NCBI RefSeq assembly: GCF_037975245.1
Contig: NC_092564.1
Span: 18,320,984 to 18,384,983 of the forward strand
DNA from: Apostichopus japonicus
Taxonomy: Eukaryota > Echinodermata > Holothuroidea > Aspidochirotida > Stichopodidae
DNA length: 64,000 bases
Direction: 5' to 3'
In this document: positions 50,001 through 62,105 of the stretch, in pieces
Numbering within the stretch: position 1 is the stretch's first letter
How the letters are laid out: each line of letters starts with the position of its first letter
Notes under the pieces: generated by a model
The model's input: the letters and a program-made list of their open reading frames with translations, nothing else
What the model was told of the DNA's origin: nothing
Database searches by the model: none
Made by a program: the position numbers and the translations under genes

Positions 50001-50189
50001 GAAACGAGCTGAGAATATATGAAAGAGACACTCGCAAAATATCTTTTCCAAATATTTGTCTTTTTACGCAAAACACATTTAACTCCTCTGAAAATAAGAA
50101 CGACTTCATTTTTCTTCTCTCGATGGGTCACCTATTGCGTTGTCTTTAATCCGCCAAGAATGGTTCCGTTAATATGTATGTAACGTATA
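44004..50189. other. non-coding stretch, no gene seen
   Basis: No recognised gene. One poly-G run at 44221-44240 and a (TA)n tract at 48505-48522. Short open frames have no recognisable motifs. Confidence 0.55.
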
Positions 50190-50459
50190 TATGTATGTAT
50201 GTGTATATGTATGTATGTGTATATGTATGTATTTTAGATCATCCTGCAAGCAGGAACTCATGAAGAAGCCATCATTGGCTTATCAAAGCCGCAAGCTGAC
50301 CGAAGTCAGTCTCTTAGTTTCATATTTAACGTCCATGATTATGAATTGTCAATTGTCAACAACCCTGTATCTGGACGACATACATTAATCTTGGAGTGAC
50401 TCGAACTCGGGACCTTATGATTGAAAGGTACCGGCGTTAACCACTGAGCTAACACTCCT
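50190..50459 (-). mobile_element. tRNA-derived SINE, copy 6
   Basis: Near full length on the minus strand, from AGGAGTGTTAGCTCAGTGGT (right) to TGCTTGCAGG..GATCTAAAATACATAC (left). The tail has expanded into (TATG/TATGTGTA)n from about 50174. Confidence 0.9.
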
Positions 50460-53050
50460 AATAAACACGAAACTGTAGCTGATATAATACGAGCTATACG
50501 CAGGCGTTAAAATAATGTTTCAAATGATTGAGACAAATCCCATGATATGTTGTTGGTTGTCGTTCCTACTTCAAAAGACAGTGTGATTATATTTACAGAC
50601 TAAACGTTTGAAAATCGACTACAACATACCTTATACATTGAAAACCAACTTTTTTCTAAACAACTAAAAGAAAGCATAACAAACACTTTTGATTTTCTTT
50701 TCGTCCCCCTTATTTTAACATTTACGTTCAACCGTTGTGTAGATTATATACATCGATCGAAGTCATCTAACAAACATGGGCACCAACATTGCATTGTTTC
50801 TGGCAAATAAACGGAACAAACCTTTCGCGGAAAATACATGAACTATATATATACGACCTGTCGATTTTCATGATTAAGTCAACGGGCCAGGATGTCAGTA
50901 CTTGAGTTGTCCCAAAATCACGAAGGAAGAACCAGCCATTATTCAACAAGTATTGTATTTCACTCTCCTTCTTCCCTTTACGATCTGACGTCCTCATTCG
51001 CTGAAGCGAACAATTTTATTTAAAGCAGTTTCCTAGTGACTAAAAAGTATTATGCGACACGTGAAGGCAACATTTTTCCACATTCGTATGAGATATAAAA
51101 CCCCATCTCATCCATCTTCTTCTTCTTCCTAACCTTGAACATGAAGGTGACATCATAGTGTTTCTCTTTCGGGATAATCCTTGATTATTCATAAAATCGC
51201 ATCACAGTTATTTGTTTGTGATGTCATCATGAAACACAATGTTCTACAAATCAGCTAACATATACAGAACTTTAATATCATCCTGTTTGATATCTATTTT
51301 AAGTTTTAATTTGTGATGCAACTGAACTGCTCTCTAACTACTATCAGTCCAGCTTGTATTCTCTATACCACTGTTAATTTTTCAGAAATGTCCCTTAAAA
51401 CATCTGAAAGTTCATCAGTGAAGTGGCTGGAATAGTTAGTCTAAAACACAGACAATTTGGTCAGATTCTCATAAGTAGCACCAAACTCTAAAGGAAAACA
51501 TGATAAGAATTTTGTGGCCTTAAATGACATGCTTGTAATGCATCAGACATTCGTCAACGACAAGTGATGTTGATTGTCATCCAAATGTGTTCTGCAATTC
51601 ATGCTAAGTTCAAAGATGTATCGAAACATTTCCAACTCTTTGTTATGGTAAAGTAAAAATAGTAAAAATCAACACTAACTAGATATACTCATAACACTTA
51701 CCTAACATTTATACATTCATTTCTTCGCCTTTAATTATAGTGTCCACCATGTTGGTTTAAAATCACTATATATAAGCATTCGTTTCGATATTTTGACCAC
51801 ATGAACGTTCCTTTAACTAATAATGCAGGTTAGTGGCACATCATGAAAACTTGAACCAATAATGTGTTCTACATTTCTTAGAACACAGACAGGAGATTTT
51901 ATCGAAATGCCAAGGTGCTTAATTACATACAGACGTTTTGAGGGAAAGCTTTCACTTTGTGTTTTCTTGCGGAGACAAAATAAAGGTTTTATAAAAAATA
52001 AAGGTTTTACTGGTGATTTAGCTTGAGATAAAATGGAACGAAAATCTACTTTCAGATTGTCATTTTGATGAAAATGTTCAGTTAGTACCTTTGTCCTTGG
52101 CAATTTTAATGCCGTTTATGAATAAATATCTAAGGAAGATAGGTGACTGTATAATGAGTAGGTTATGTAGCCCCGGGTTTTGCACGCTTGCGTGATTTGC
52201 ATATTCTTTCAAAGGAAATTGGACATGACAGAAAAATGTGGTATATTGACCACAATATTTGATAGTACTAAAATTATTCTGACTGACGAATACAAAAAGA
52301 CCTCGAGGTGAGTTTCCGGATGCAAATTCCCCCATCTGTGATGCTTTAATAAACATACAAAGTTCTATCCTACTATACTTCATTCAGGTGGACCAGATAG
52401 GCCTTAACTTAATCTGAATCAACACACTGTCTGACGAATTCGTTATTCTCCGGGGGTCTCAGTAATTTGTTACTAATCGAATCAATTTACAATATATATT
52501 TTGACCTTCTCATGCAGTGGAGTGATGGCAACATACTTTTGAAGATTTAATTGCAACTCGACGTGAATAATATTGTATAGTCAGTTAGTAAGCTTGGTCA
52601 TGCATACAGTAAGTGAAATCTAAGGTTGGGGGGTTGACGAAATGCTAGCATGGAAGGAAGAGGGGGTACCTTAAACGATTCTCCTACAGACTGATCTTGG
52701 AATACAGCAAATTCCTGTTTGATAGAGCTCATAAAAGGATTTGATGAAAGGATTTGATGAGAGGGTATGTATTTGAATTGTCTCGAACTTAAAATCCACT
52801 ACTGAACGTAAATGAAAGAAATCGATTGGATCTTTCGTATTAAGTCTCACATCACCGGCCTAATGAATATTTGGGACCGCTTCACAACTATCAGTTTTAC
52901 AAACATATGTAATCCGTTCTTTGCTCCTTAATCCGCTTCCATTATAGTTATGGTTTATTTGGTTCTAATTCCATAAATGCAACTTACAATTATCTAGCGT
53001 CATACTTTCATTGCGTTACACTTTGTATTTTTCATTCGACTGCCACGTAA
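50460..53050. other. non-coding stretch, no gene seen
   Basis: No recognised gene. About 115 bases at 51385-51500 are a diverged copy of 6568-6670 (shared AAGTGGCTGGA, AGTCTAA.ACACAGAC, AAACTC.TA). Confidence 0.5.
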
Positions 53051-53052
53051 TG

Positions 53053-53079
53053 CTGACGAAGGTCCCAGGGGGACCGAAA
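53053..53079 (+). other. hairpin with CTGACGA...GAAA boxes, hammerhead/Penelope-like remnant
   Basis: CTGACGA, one extra A, a perfect 6-bp stem (GGTCCC with GGGACC, loop AGG) and GAAA occur in this order. This resembles the hammerhead core (CUGANGA, stem II, GAAA) that Penelope-like retroelements carry. The extra A and the lack of a pairing stem I argue against activity. A long (TA)n tract follows within 50 bases. Confidence 0.3.
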
Positions 53080-53124
53080 ATTCTAATTATATTGTATTAT
53101 TTTAATTATAATAATATAATATAA

Positions 53125-53309
<185 letters not shown>

Positions 53310-55385
53310 GTTATACCTCTGTACTCATAGTATCGAAACATCTTGTCTATTATTGGCACCACCAGCGCTTCAAACCGAATTCCTAGCTTTGTGACCGTTG
53401 CATGACAGAATAGAATTGAACTATAATTCGCACAATCTGTGAAGTATTGATCGAACTGTCATTCATATCAAACAATAACACATATGCGAACATTTTTCTG
53501 ATATAGTGATTTCCAGCCTCTGCTTAATAAAGTCAGTGGTTTAATTTGCGATTGCAGGAATTTCGACTCGATACGATTGTTAAGGTCTCAAACCCTTCAG
53601 TCCAATTATATCAGAAATAGAACGTTAATTCAATTCGTTTTTTTGTTTCTGTTTTACTTTATAACATGTAACTTTATAACATGTGTTTCTTTATATAAAG
53701 TGTAATCGTGATGTCATGCGCGCACTTAAAGAAACCGTTCAGCGTAAAGTTTCAGTTCTTTAAAGATTTCGGCCTGCGCATAAGTATATTAATAGTAGCA
53801 CTACCATATAGTAGCCCTAACTATTGGGCACACGCATTATAAAGTCTATCGAACATTTAACGAGTTACCGGTAGTTAATTTCATTGACTGAGTAACACAA
53901 ATCCTTCAAGTTAGAGAAGACTGCGAATATCCACAAAGAAACTTATAAGGAAGACTTACTTGTGGAAATTAAGACTTTGAGAAATTAATCATTTTAACGT
54001 CGACGAAATCGATCGACAGTTGGAGATTAGAAGCTGTTGTGTTAGGCCTAACTGGTTCTGCACTCTTTTTTATTTTTTTATTTTATTCCACTTTTTATTT
54101 CTATCACCATTGCACCATTGAGCCAATATTGAGTTATCTTATGCTAAACAAACCGGCGTGAAACTCAGTAAATCCTATTACCGTTGTAAGGTCTATCGTC
54201 AGACCCAATGCGAAGGTTGACACATGTTGTTATATGAATTCTAGAAAATAATGAGTTTGTCCTTCCCGCGATGTTGAATGGATGAAAGTAAGAGATAACT
54301 TTGCATTCCTTAGGCAATTTGCAACATTAAGGTCGAACTAAAAGTCTATGACTGATTACTGTATATAATTGTAGGATAATTACTTTTGTGTTTATTTCAA
54401 GTTACCAGTTTCCCACATAGACATCAGACACGATATGCAGTATTTTAAATATCAAGCGGTGTAGCTAAGGGGTCGTTGGAGCGGACTCCAATTTAAGAGG
54501 ATCTGGGGGTACTCACGTAGAAATAAAAACCTGTAAATGGTAAACTTGCAAAGGTGCATGTTGAGGCATATTCAGAATACAAAGTTGTCTTATATTTAGG
54601 TCACACATCCAAGGTTAAGACCTTTAAATCGTGTTTATACTGTGATCATCCAGTGAAGGTCAACAATATATTGATGAGAAGCAAACAACTGATTATTCAT
54701 AATACTTAAAACCGCCACGGTTAAGATCTTGTAATTACTCACCGATATCTTTAGAATACCTGACCCAGGCTCACTTATAAACTCTTCTGCCCTTTATCTA
54801 GTAGTGAATGGAGTTTACAGGCATGACCAATTTGTGATAATGAATTAATAAGTTAACAAAACGTAAAGTTTAGATTCTATCCTATTGACACTGCTTTGTG
54901 ATAATATGCGTGCATACCTGATACCATCGTGTTTTAACAAGTTCACAAAAGTACACGTTATATCATACATGCTTTTGACACTTGTCTGTGTTATATTCGT
55001 ACAATCTCGGTAACGTATTGTGCTTGAAAGTAGAAATCAAGTATACAACCATATAAAAGCCACTGTAAACAGTTTAGTTACAGTGAACGATGTTTAATTC
55101 ACTCTACATGTTACATGCTGTACATGTTGGGTAGTAACATCAAAGTCGGAAGAAACTTTTCGAACGGAGGGATGGGTGGGGGGGGGGGGGGTTGGAGGCA
55201 TTTATTTTTATGATGGTTGCTTAAGAAATACATGTAAGGAGCCCAGGCATAACCGATCTCAAAAATGTTAAATCATATCATAAGTTTTACGACTATGTAC
55301 CAAAGTAAGCTAAGTAGTAAGTATGCTTTAATACATAACGTTATTTTTGTCTTGTTAAATCCCAATTCAAAGTCTCGATTAAGTT
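53310..55385. other. non-coding stretch, no gene seen
   Basis: No recognised gene or element. A poly-G run lies at 55177-55191. Confidence 0.5.
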
Positions 55386-58107
55386 AATTTCCACACCCTT
55401 CTCCAAACAATCAATATCATCATTCTACTGCATCAGGTGAAGCATCCTGGGCGGACATATTTCATCTCTCCATAGTTTTGTTTCTTAACTCTAGATATGG
55501 TTGTTTAAAGGTGATATATGTTGTTTTGCGAGATTAAACCTTCATTCCTGACCATGGATAGTATGGTCAGTTATGAATTCTAGATGACGAAACTCATGTC
55601 ACGTGACGTAAATGGTCCTCTAATCGATATATCTATCTTTAAAATCTGAAATATGTACCGTTTTGCACACTTGCTATTATCTTTGCACAAAAAAAAGGTC
55701 AAACATCTGAAAAGGTTACCTTTAGCCGAGATACATCTATCCTGCAAAGCAACAAACTTCTGCTTCATGTCAAGGTAGCAAGTGTACAGAAGGGTGATTA
55801 TTATCATTTTACCAAGTGAGGAGGTGGTCCCTACAATGTTCCCTATTATGTTCCTTTTATAATTCCCTATCAAAGCGTTGTTCTTTGAGTATCGGTATAT
55901 TAGGTTTACTCGTGGAGGTAGTGTCTTTTGCCTTTATGAACTTTACATAGTATATAGTATAGTTTGTCTTAATGTCGTTCACGCCTTGTGTGAATAGGTA
56001 AGAAGTGTCAACGAAAGACATATTTCAAACTCTAGGCGTGCTAGAATTTATTCAAAACCACTCAGAAATTCCATCGTTGAAGTTGATCACACACCTTTGG
56101 GTGAGAAATTGCTGGACAAGACGAACGGGAACGAACTTCTGTCCATGACCGCAATTTCATTCAATACGTTGTTGAAAGACAGAGTAAATATGAGGTACCG
56201 GTATCTAGTCTACACTGAGAAAGAACGGTACTTTCAAAGTTCAACTCTTTTTGGTGGAAATTTTTAGTAGCATTTTCCTTTAAAACGCATCAATGAAAGT
56301 ATGGTGCTGAATACATGACTTCGGTTATCTAGGTTAAATGTGTGCCCTTGCTGTAGATTTCGTATAAATTGACTATTCAGCCAGGATATATACAAGGACA
56401 AATGCAATCCCCCTCCAAAAAAAGAAAACCGCTGGTACATTCATGTTCAGCACGCAACTCATTCCTCAATGTACAGTCAAAATTTCCCTTTACCTTTTAG
56501 TCATGTTTTCCAAAATGTAATTTGATAGCTTAATCTCATGTATCCATTAACCAGTTATCTCATGCAATCGTCCATGCAACAAACACATACTCATGAATAA
56601 GTCCGTATAAAATTATTGTAACCGTCGTTGCTAATTACGAATAGAAAATAGATTACATTGGAACATTTTGGCCTGTGATGTCATCAGGATAGTGTCCTTG
56701 ACGAACGTTCTTTTCCTTTCATAATATTGATGTTGATTTTTCACTGTAATTTTCACACCCTTCTCCAAACAATCAATATCATCATTCTACTGCATCAGGT
56801 GAAGCATCCTGGGCGGACATATTTCATCTCTCCATAGTTTTGTTTCTTAACTCTAGATATGGTTGTTTAAAGGTGATATATGTTGTTTTGCGAGATTAAA
56901 CCTTCATTCCTGACCATGGATAGTATGGTCAGTTATGAATTCTAGATGACGAAACTCATGTCACGTGACGTAAATGGTCCTCTAATCGATATATCTATCT
57001 TTAAAATCTGAAATATGTACCGTTTTGCACACTTGCTATTATCTTTGCACAAAAAAAAAGGTCAAACATCTGAAAAGGTTACCTTTAGCCGAGATACATC
57101 TATCCTGCAAAGCAACAAACTTCTGCTTCATGTCAAGGTAGCAAGTGTACAGAAGGGTGATTATTATCATTTTACCAAGTGAGGAGGTGGTCCCTACAAT
57201 GTTCCCTATTATGTTCCTTTTATAATTCCCTATCAAAGCGTTGTTCTTTGAGTATCGGTATATTAGGTTTTACTCGTGGAGGTATTGTCTTTGCCTTTAT
57301 GAACTTTACACAGTATATAGTATATAGTTTGTCTTAAGGTCGTTCACGCCTTGTGTGAATAGGGAAGAAGTGTCAACGAAAGACATATTTCAAACTCTAG
57401 GCGTGCTAGAACTTACACAAAACCACTCAGAAACTCCATCGTTGAAGTCGATCACACACCTTTGGGTGAGAAATTGCTGGACAAGACGAACGGGAACGAA
57501 CTTCTGTCCATGACCGCAATTTTACGCAATACGTTGTTGAAAGACAGAGTAAATATGAGGTACCGGTATATAGTCTACATTGAGAGTGAACGGTACTTTC
57601 AAAGTTCAACTTTGTTTGGTGGAAATTTTTAGTAGCATTTTCCTTTAAAACGCATCAATAAAAGTAGGGTGCTGAAAACATGAGTTCGGTTATCTAGTCT
57701 AAGTAAATGTTTGCCCTTGCTGCAGATTTCGTTTAAATTGGCTTTTCAGCCAGGATATATACAAGGACAAATGCAATCCACCCTTCAAAAAAGGGGAAAA
57801 CCGCTGGTACATTCATGTTCAGCACGCAACTCATTCCTCAATGTACAGTCTTGTTTTCCAAAATGTAATTTGATAGCTTAATCTCATGTATCCATTAACC
57901 ATTTATCTCATGCAATCATCCATGCAACAAACACATACTCATGAATAAGTCCGTATAAAATTATTGTAACCGTCGTTGCTAATTACGAATAGAAAATAGA
58001 TTACATTGGAACATTTTGGCCTGTGATGTCATCAGGATAGTGTCCTTGACGAACGTTCTTTTCCTTTCATAATTTTGATGTTGATTTTTCACTGTAATTT
58101 TCACTGT
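55386..58107 (+). repeat. 1.36-kb tandem segmental duplication (two units)
   Basis: Unit 1 (about 55386-56747) and unit 2 (about 56748-58107) are offset by about 1,362 bases and are highly similar, for example CACACCCTTCTCCAAACAAT at 55392 and 56754. Differences include substitutions, an A8/A9 run, and a deletion of about 26 bases in unit 2 near 57858. Each unit contains an open plus-strand frame of about 90 codons without Met, ending at a shared TAG (unit 1 about 55998-56268). A minus-strand frame shared by both copies is broken in unit 2 by the A-run. Confidence 0.95.
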
Positions 58108-58116
58108 AAATTTCAG

Positions 58117-58373
58117 GCGTGTTAGCTCACTGGTTAACGCCGGAGCCTTTCAATCATAAGGTCCCGGGTTCGAGTCACTCAAAGATTAATGTATGTCGTC
58201 CAGTTACAGAGTTGTCGACAATTGACAATTCATAATCATGGACGTTAAATATGAATCTAAGAGACTGACTTCGGTCAGCTTGCAGCTTTGATAAGCCAAT
58301 GAAAAAAGCTTGTCAATGATGGCTTCTTCGCGAGTTCCCATGCTTGCAGGAGGATCTAAAATACATACATACA
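58117..58373 (+). mobile_element. tRNA-derived SINE, copy 7
   Basis: Full length, from GGCGTGTTAGCTCACTGG to TGCTTGCAGGAGGATCTAAA with an ATACATACATACA tail. It carries a private insertion of about 17 bases (AAAAGCTTGTCAATGA) before GGCTTCTTCGCGAG. It sits right after unit 2 of the segmental duplication. Confidence 0.92.
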
Positions 58374-61232
58374 ATTTTTTTACAGTGCATAATGTTCGAT
58401 CATCTGTTATCTATGCTTTGAATTCATGATTTCCTCAAAATGCAATTCTTTTTTTAAGAATACTATCTTCTTTGGAGGTAATTGATTTGTACATCATATA
58501 GTGTTAAACAAAGATGTGGTCAAAACATTTAAAACAATGACGGCACCCACTTTGTCACTATGACGTTGACCGATGTATGAAATGGTCATCAGATTTTAAG
58601 AAATCGTTACCATTAACCGTTCTCTGATCAGATGCGGTTTTAGCCAACTAATGCAGAAAACTTTCTTTTAACGGTCAACGTTGACACCAGGAATATTCCG
58701 GGACTATTTGCCATCTTGTCAAAATATCATATTGGACTATAATGACCTATAATTGTAACAATTAATCTTGATAGCGAGCTAATATGTTCAGGTCTGTAAC
58801 TCTGACAACAAACATTACCATGTATGTGTCACGATCTGACCGAAATGGCACAATATTTCTTTCTTTCTTTTTTTCATAATGAACCAATTAACCAAGAGAG
58901 GTATCGGGAGAAATGTTCACTGATCCTAGTCTCAGCGTCACACGTAAACGAATTAATAGATGCATGTGAGTTTTTGCAGTCATTTTAATGTCATTAATTC
59001 GATATATTGCGATGCTAGAATAACAAAACTAATGGTTAACTCAAGACTCATTCTCAATTTCATTTTGTATTATCTTGCTACCCTGAAGGATTTTTATCTC
59101 ATTGACACAGTTAATGATCTCATTGAACTCTCAGCAATATCTGGGAATAGTTTGGACGTCAAGAACTTCCAGAAGATTGCTTTGAAAAATCCGGGGAGTA
59201 CAAACCCCCTGGAACCACACCAAGGCATTCAAATATGTTCGAGACAAATCGATGTATCCTTTCTAACATGTATTATTAAAATATACGTACATAAAAGGTG
59301 AACACTTTTCGGGAGCTTGCTTCTTGGACCTAGTAGTACACTAGGACTCGGAGATATATTCCATTTAATTACGGGTAAGTCCTCTTTGTGAATTATTTGT
59401 TCGTCTTAGTTTTGGTTGGGGTTTTTTATACCTTTCTTTTTCTTGTCTTGAAGCTGTACTCCCAGTCAATAACTGTGAATGTACCGTTGCAATTACAAAA
59501 CAAATTTCCGCATTTTGCCGGACGCAAAAACAACAATGAAATAACAAATATATCATAATCAACTCATAAGATGCTGTAAAACAATCATCACCCAATTTTG
59601 TTAATATAAGTAGGTCGATTGTCCCATCAGAATATTCATGTAAACTCGCATCTGAATGATCAAATCTACCTTTGCACAATTTACCATAAACTGAAAACGA
59701 TCCTTCTTTTAGGCGTATCTATTCCATTTATTATTGAAATTAACCGCATCTCTTGTATGTAAATTAAGTATAATTCGTTAATTGAAAGTTTTAGATTCCA
59801 AGATAGGAAGACGTTTAGAGTACTTCAGTCAGGATCAAATACACAAAGTAAGAGATTTTAGTTACGGTCTTTCTTCTAATAGATTGACAAAAACAGAGAT
59901 CAAATGCATTTGAACTTGAGACTTAAAGAAGTGACCATCGAGATAAAACTGTCAAACGGCTTTAAGAATGAACAAATGTCTCAAAGAAGGTCAAAAGCTT
60001 AAACTTCTACTTCTACTTAATTTATTTTAATTTAATTTCTTTTCTTTTAGTGCATGACACGTATGTAATGTATACATCGGTGAAGCATGCTCATGAAAGG
60101 ACTAGTAAACCTTGGGCCAAAGATATCCACATATACGTTCCCACCATCAGTATTTTTAATGTGTATCGAATGAATCATCACAAACTATAGGGGAATACAT
60201 ATATAATTAAAAATGTTTACAGGACGAGAGAATCGATTTAAAAATCAAACGGCGTTGGTCTGCTGGAACAGATATATTTAAACGTTTTCTAATCCTAACA
60301 ATGGATACGTTTCAATTAACGAGAAGGTAGCCATATCCTAATTACAATACGTCTTATTGGGAAGGGGGGATATTTCGTTAATAAAGGACAGGTATATTTG
60401 GTGAAAGGGGTGAATGATATTATTTAGCCACAGTGTTAAATGTAAAAAAAATTATTTGGGTCTATGATTTGTCATAATTCCAAAATTAGAACATTTGTCC
60501 ATTACTTTTATGCGTTCTGAAAGCGTATAGTCTATATTGCAGTTTGAAAGTCTCATTGGTTAGCAATATTTAGTCACAATAATAATCTATGGTTTAAGGT
60601 TGATCATTTGTACATAAGTATTATGTTTTCATTCCATTTGCTGCGATTTCACCTAAGGTCATTTGAAATCCCGGATATCCGAACGACAGAATAGTCCAAA
60701 TTTATTACGGTATACTTTATCATAAAAATTTGTTCTAATTTTAACACTACTCTTTCAATAAGGCCCTTAGCCAGTGTTCTTTACAAGGTTGTAATTGTTA
60801 CAGATATTCGTCAATTCTGCGGCCCGCGTACATGTTTAAATAGCTCAGTAACGAATTCAATATACGCATCCTTACGAAGAAAACCAACTGTTTAGTGATT
60901 CTGTATGGTTGATGCCATATTCAGGTATCTGCGTCATAAATTTGGGTCATCAAGAGCACTCGGTTAATATAGTATTCACTCTGGAATGCCGTGTCAGTTT
61001 TCAACAAAATACCATAAAAAATATGTCACAAAACCGCTGCAGAAGTGGTATAATATTTGAAATTCCTGAGGGGTTAGCTATCGTATGGCAAAAACAAAGA
61101 ATAAAATTTTCATTGAAAGGAGTTAACATCATCTATATTCGGTAAGAACTAGAATAATAATCCATTGCCAGTGGGACAAAATAATGGGGGAAAATATTTA
61201 CATCTCTCTTTTGCAACTGACATATTATCGGT
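58374..61232. other. non-coding stretch, no gene seen
   Basis: No recognised gene. An open plus-strand frame at 58960-59301 and a minus-strand one at 59365-59679 show no motif or convincing splice boundaries. Confidence 0.5.
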
Positions 61233-61349
61233 GTTGTATTGTATTGCATTGTACTGTACTGTATTGTACTGTAGTGTATTGTATTACAATGTATGATGTT
61301 GTATTGTATACCATTGTATTGTGTAACATTGTACTGTATACCGTCGTAT
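61233..61349 (+). repeat. (TGTAT/TGTAC)n pentanucleotide satellite, left part
   Basis: Degenerate 5-bp repeats (TTGTA, CTGTA, TTGTG) run up to the left target duplication of the hAT element. The same repeat resumes at 62014-62100. Confidence 0.85.
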
Positions 61350-62005
61350 CAAGGGCGGCGGAAGCACTTTTAATCTGGGGGGGCACCGACATCAAAGGGC
61401 ACTTTGCAGAAATTCGATTGGACTGATGCAGCCTTATATTTAGTACCCTTGATAACTCTTATTGTATTAACTTATTTGCGTATACACATCACTCCATCAA
61501 CGTCCCGCCCCCCCCCCCCCCCTCAAGGAAAATATGCATACTAGCACTGCAATATCCAATGTGCAAATTGGGAAACAAGGAACAAGTTTTCTTTTGAGAC
61601 AAAATGAGGTGAAATCATGCTAGTTGCTAATGTAGGAATCTTCCGAATTAGAGTTTATTTCTTGTTAATATCTTAACCAATTTTTTTTCCATTCGAAATA
61701 GCTTTGAGTTTGACCCACAGAAATTCATTAAAAGTCAGGGGCGTAGCCCTGATTTGCAAAGTTGTATGCACGACTATCTGAGCGGAGCGCCACCATCGGT
61801 TGGCGCGGAGCGTAGAAGAAAATTTTTGGTTTTACAAACCCCTCAGATGGCCGGAAACGGCCCTTCCCGAGTGTTCATTCTGGTTCCCTGGCCTCTTGCT
61901 AACTTGAGACACCTCAATTTTTATGTAGAAAAAGGGCACATTTTTAACCTGAGGAAAAGTGGGGGGGCACGTGCCCCCTGTGCCCCCCCGGTTCCGCCGC
62001 CCTTG
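61350..62005. mobile_element. non-autonomous hAT-type element, 656 bp, inserted in the pentanucleotide satellite
   Basis: The ends are perfect 14-base inverted repeats CAAGGGCGGCGGAA and TTCCGCCGCCCTTG, flanked by a perfect 8-bp duplication CGTCGTAT (61342-61349, 62006-62013). The body is GC-rich with G/C runs and contains CAGGGGCGTAGCC and GAGCGGAGCGCCACC motifs seen in animal hAT MITEs. The two open frames over 61754-62023 lie entirely within or across the element and are not genes. Confidence 0.92.
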
Positions 62006-62013
62006 CGTCGTAT

Positions 62014-62105
62014 CGTATAACATTGTTTAGTATTGTTTAACACTTTATTGTATTGTAAACATTGCAGTGTACTGTATAACACTGTATTATATTGTATTTG
62101 CGTAC
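62014..62105 (+). repeat. pentanucleotide satellite, right part
   Basis: Continuation of the TTGTA/CTGTA array on the other side of the hAT insertion (CATTGTTTAGTATTG..., TGTACTGTATAACACTGTA). Confidence 0.75.

Noticed and set aside
55580-55873. Minus-strand 97-residue frame shared by both copies of the tandem duplication
   Set aside because: Broken in the second copy by one extra A in a homopolymer; no family recognised.
58960-59301. 113-residue plus-strand frame
   Set aside because: Its middle has protein-like complexity, but I see no motif and no convincing exon boundaries.
61754-62023. Two frames, one on each strand
   Set aside because: They lie within the hAT MITE at 61350-62005 and contain its terminal repeat.
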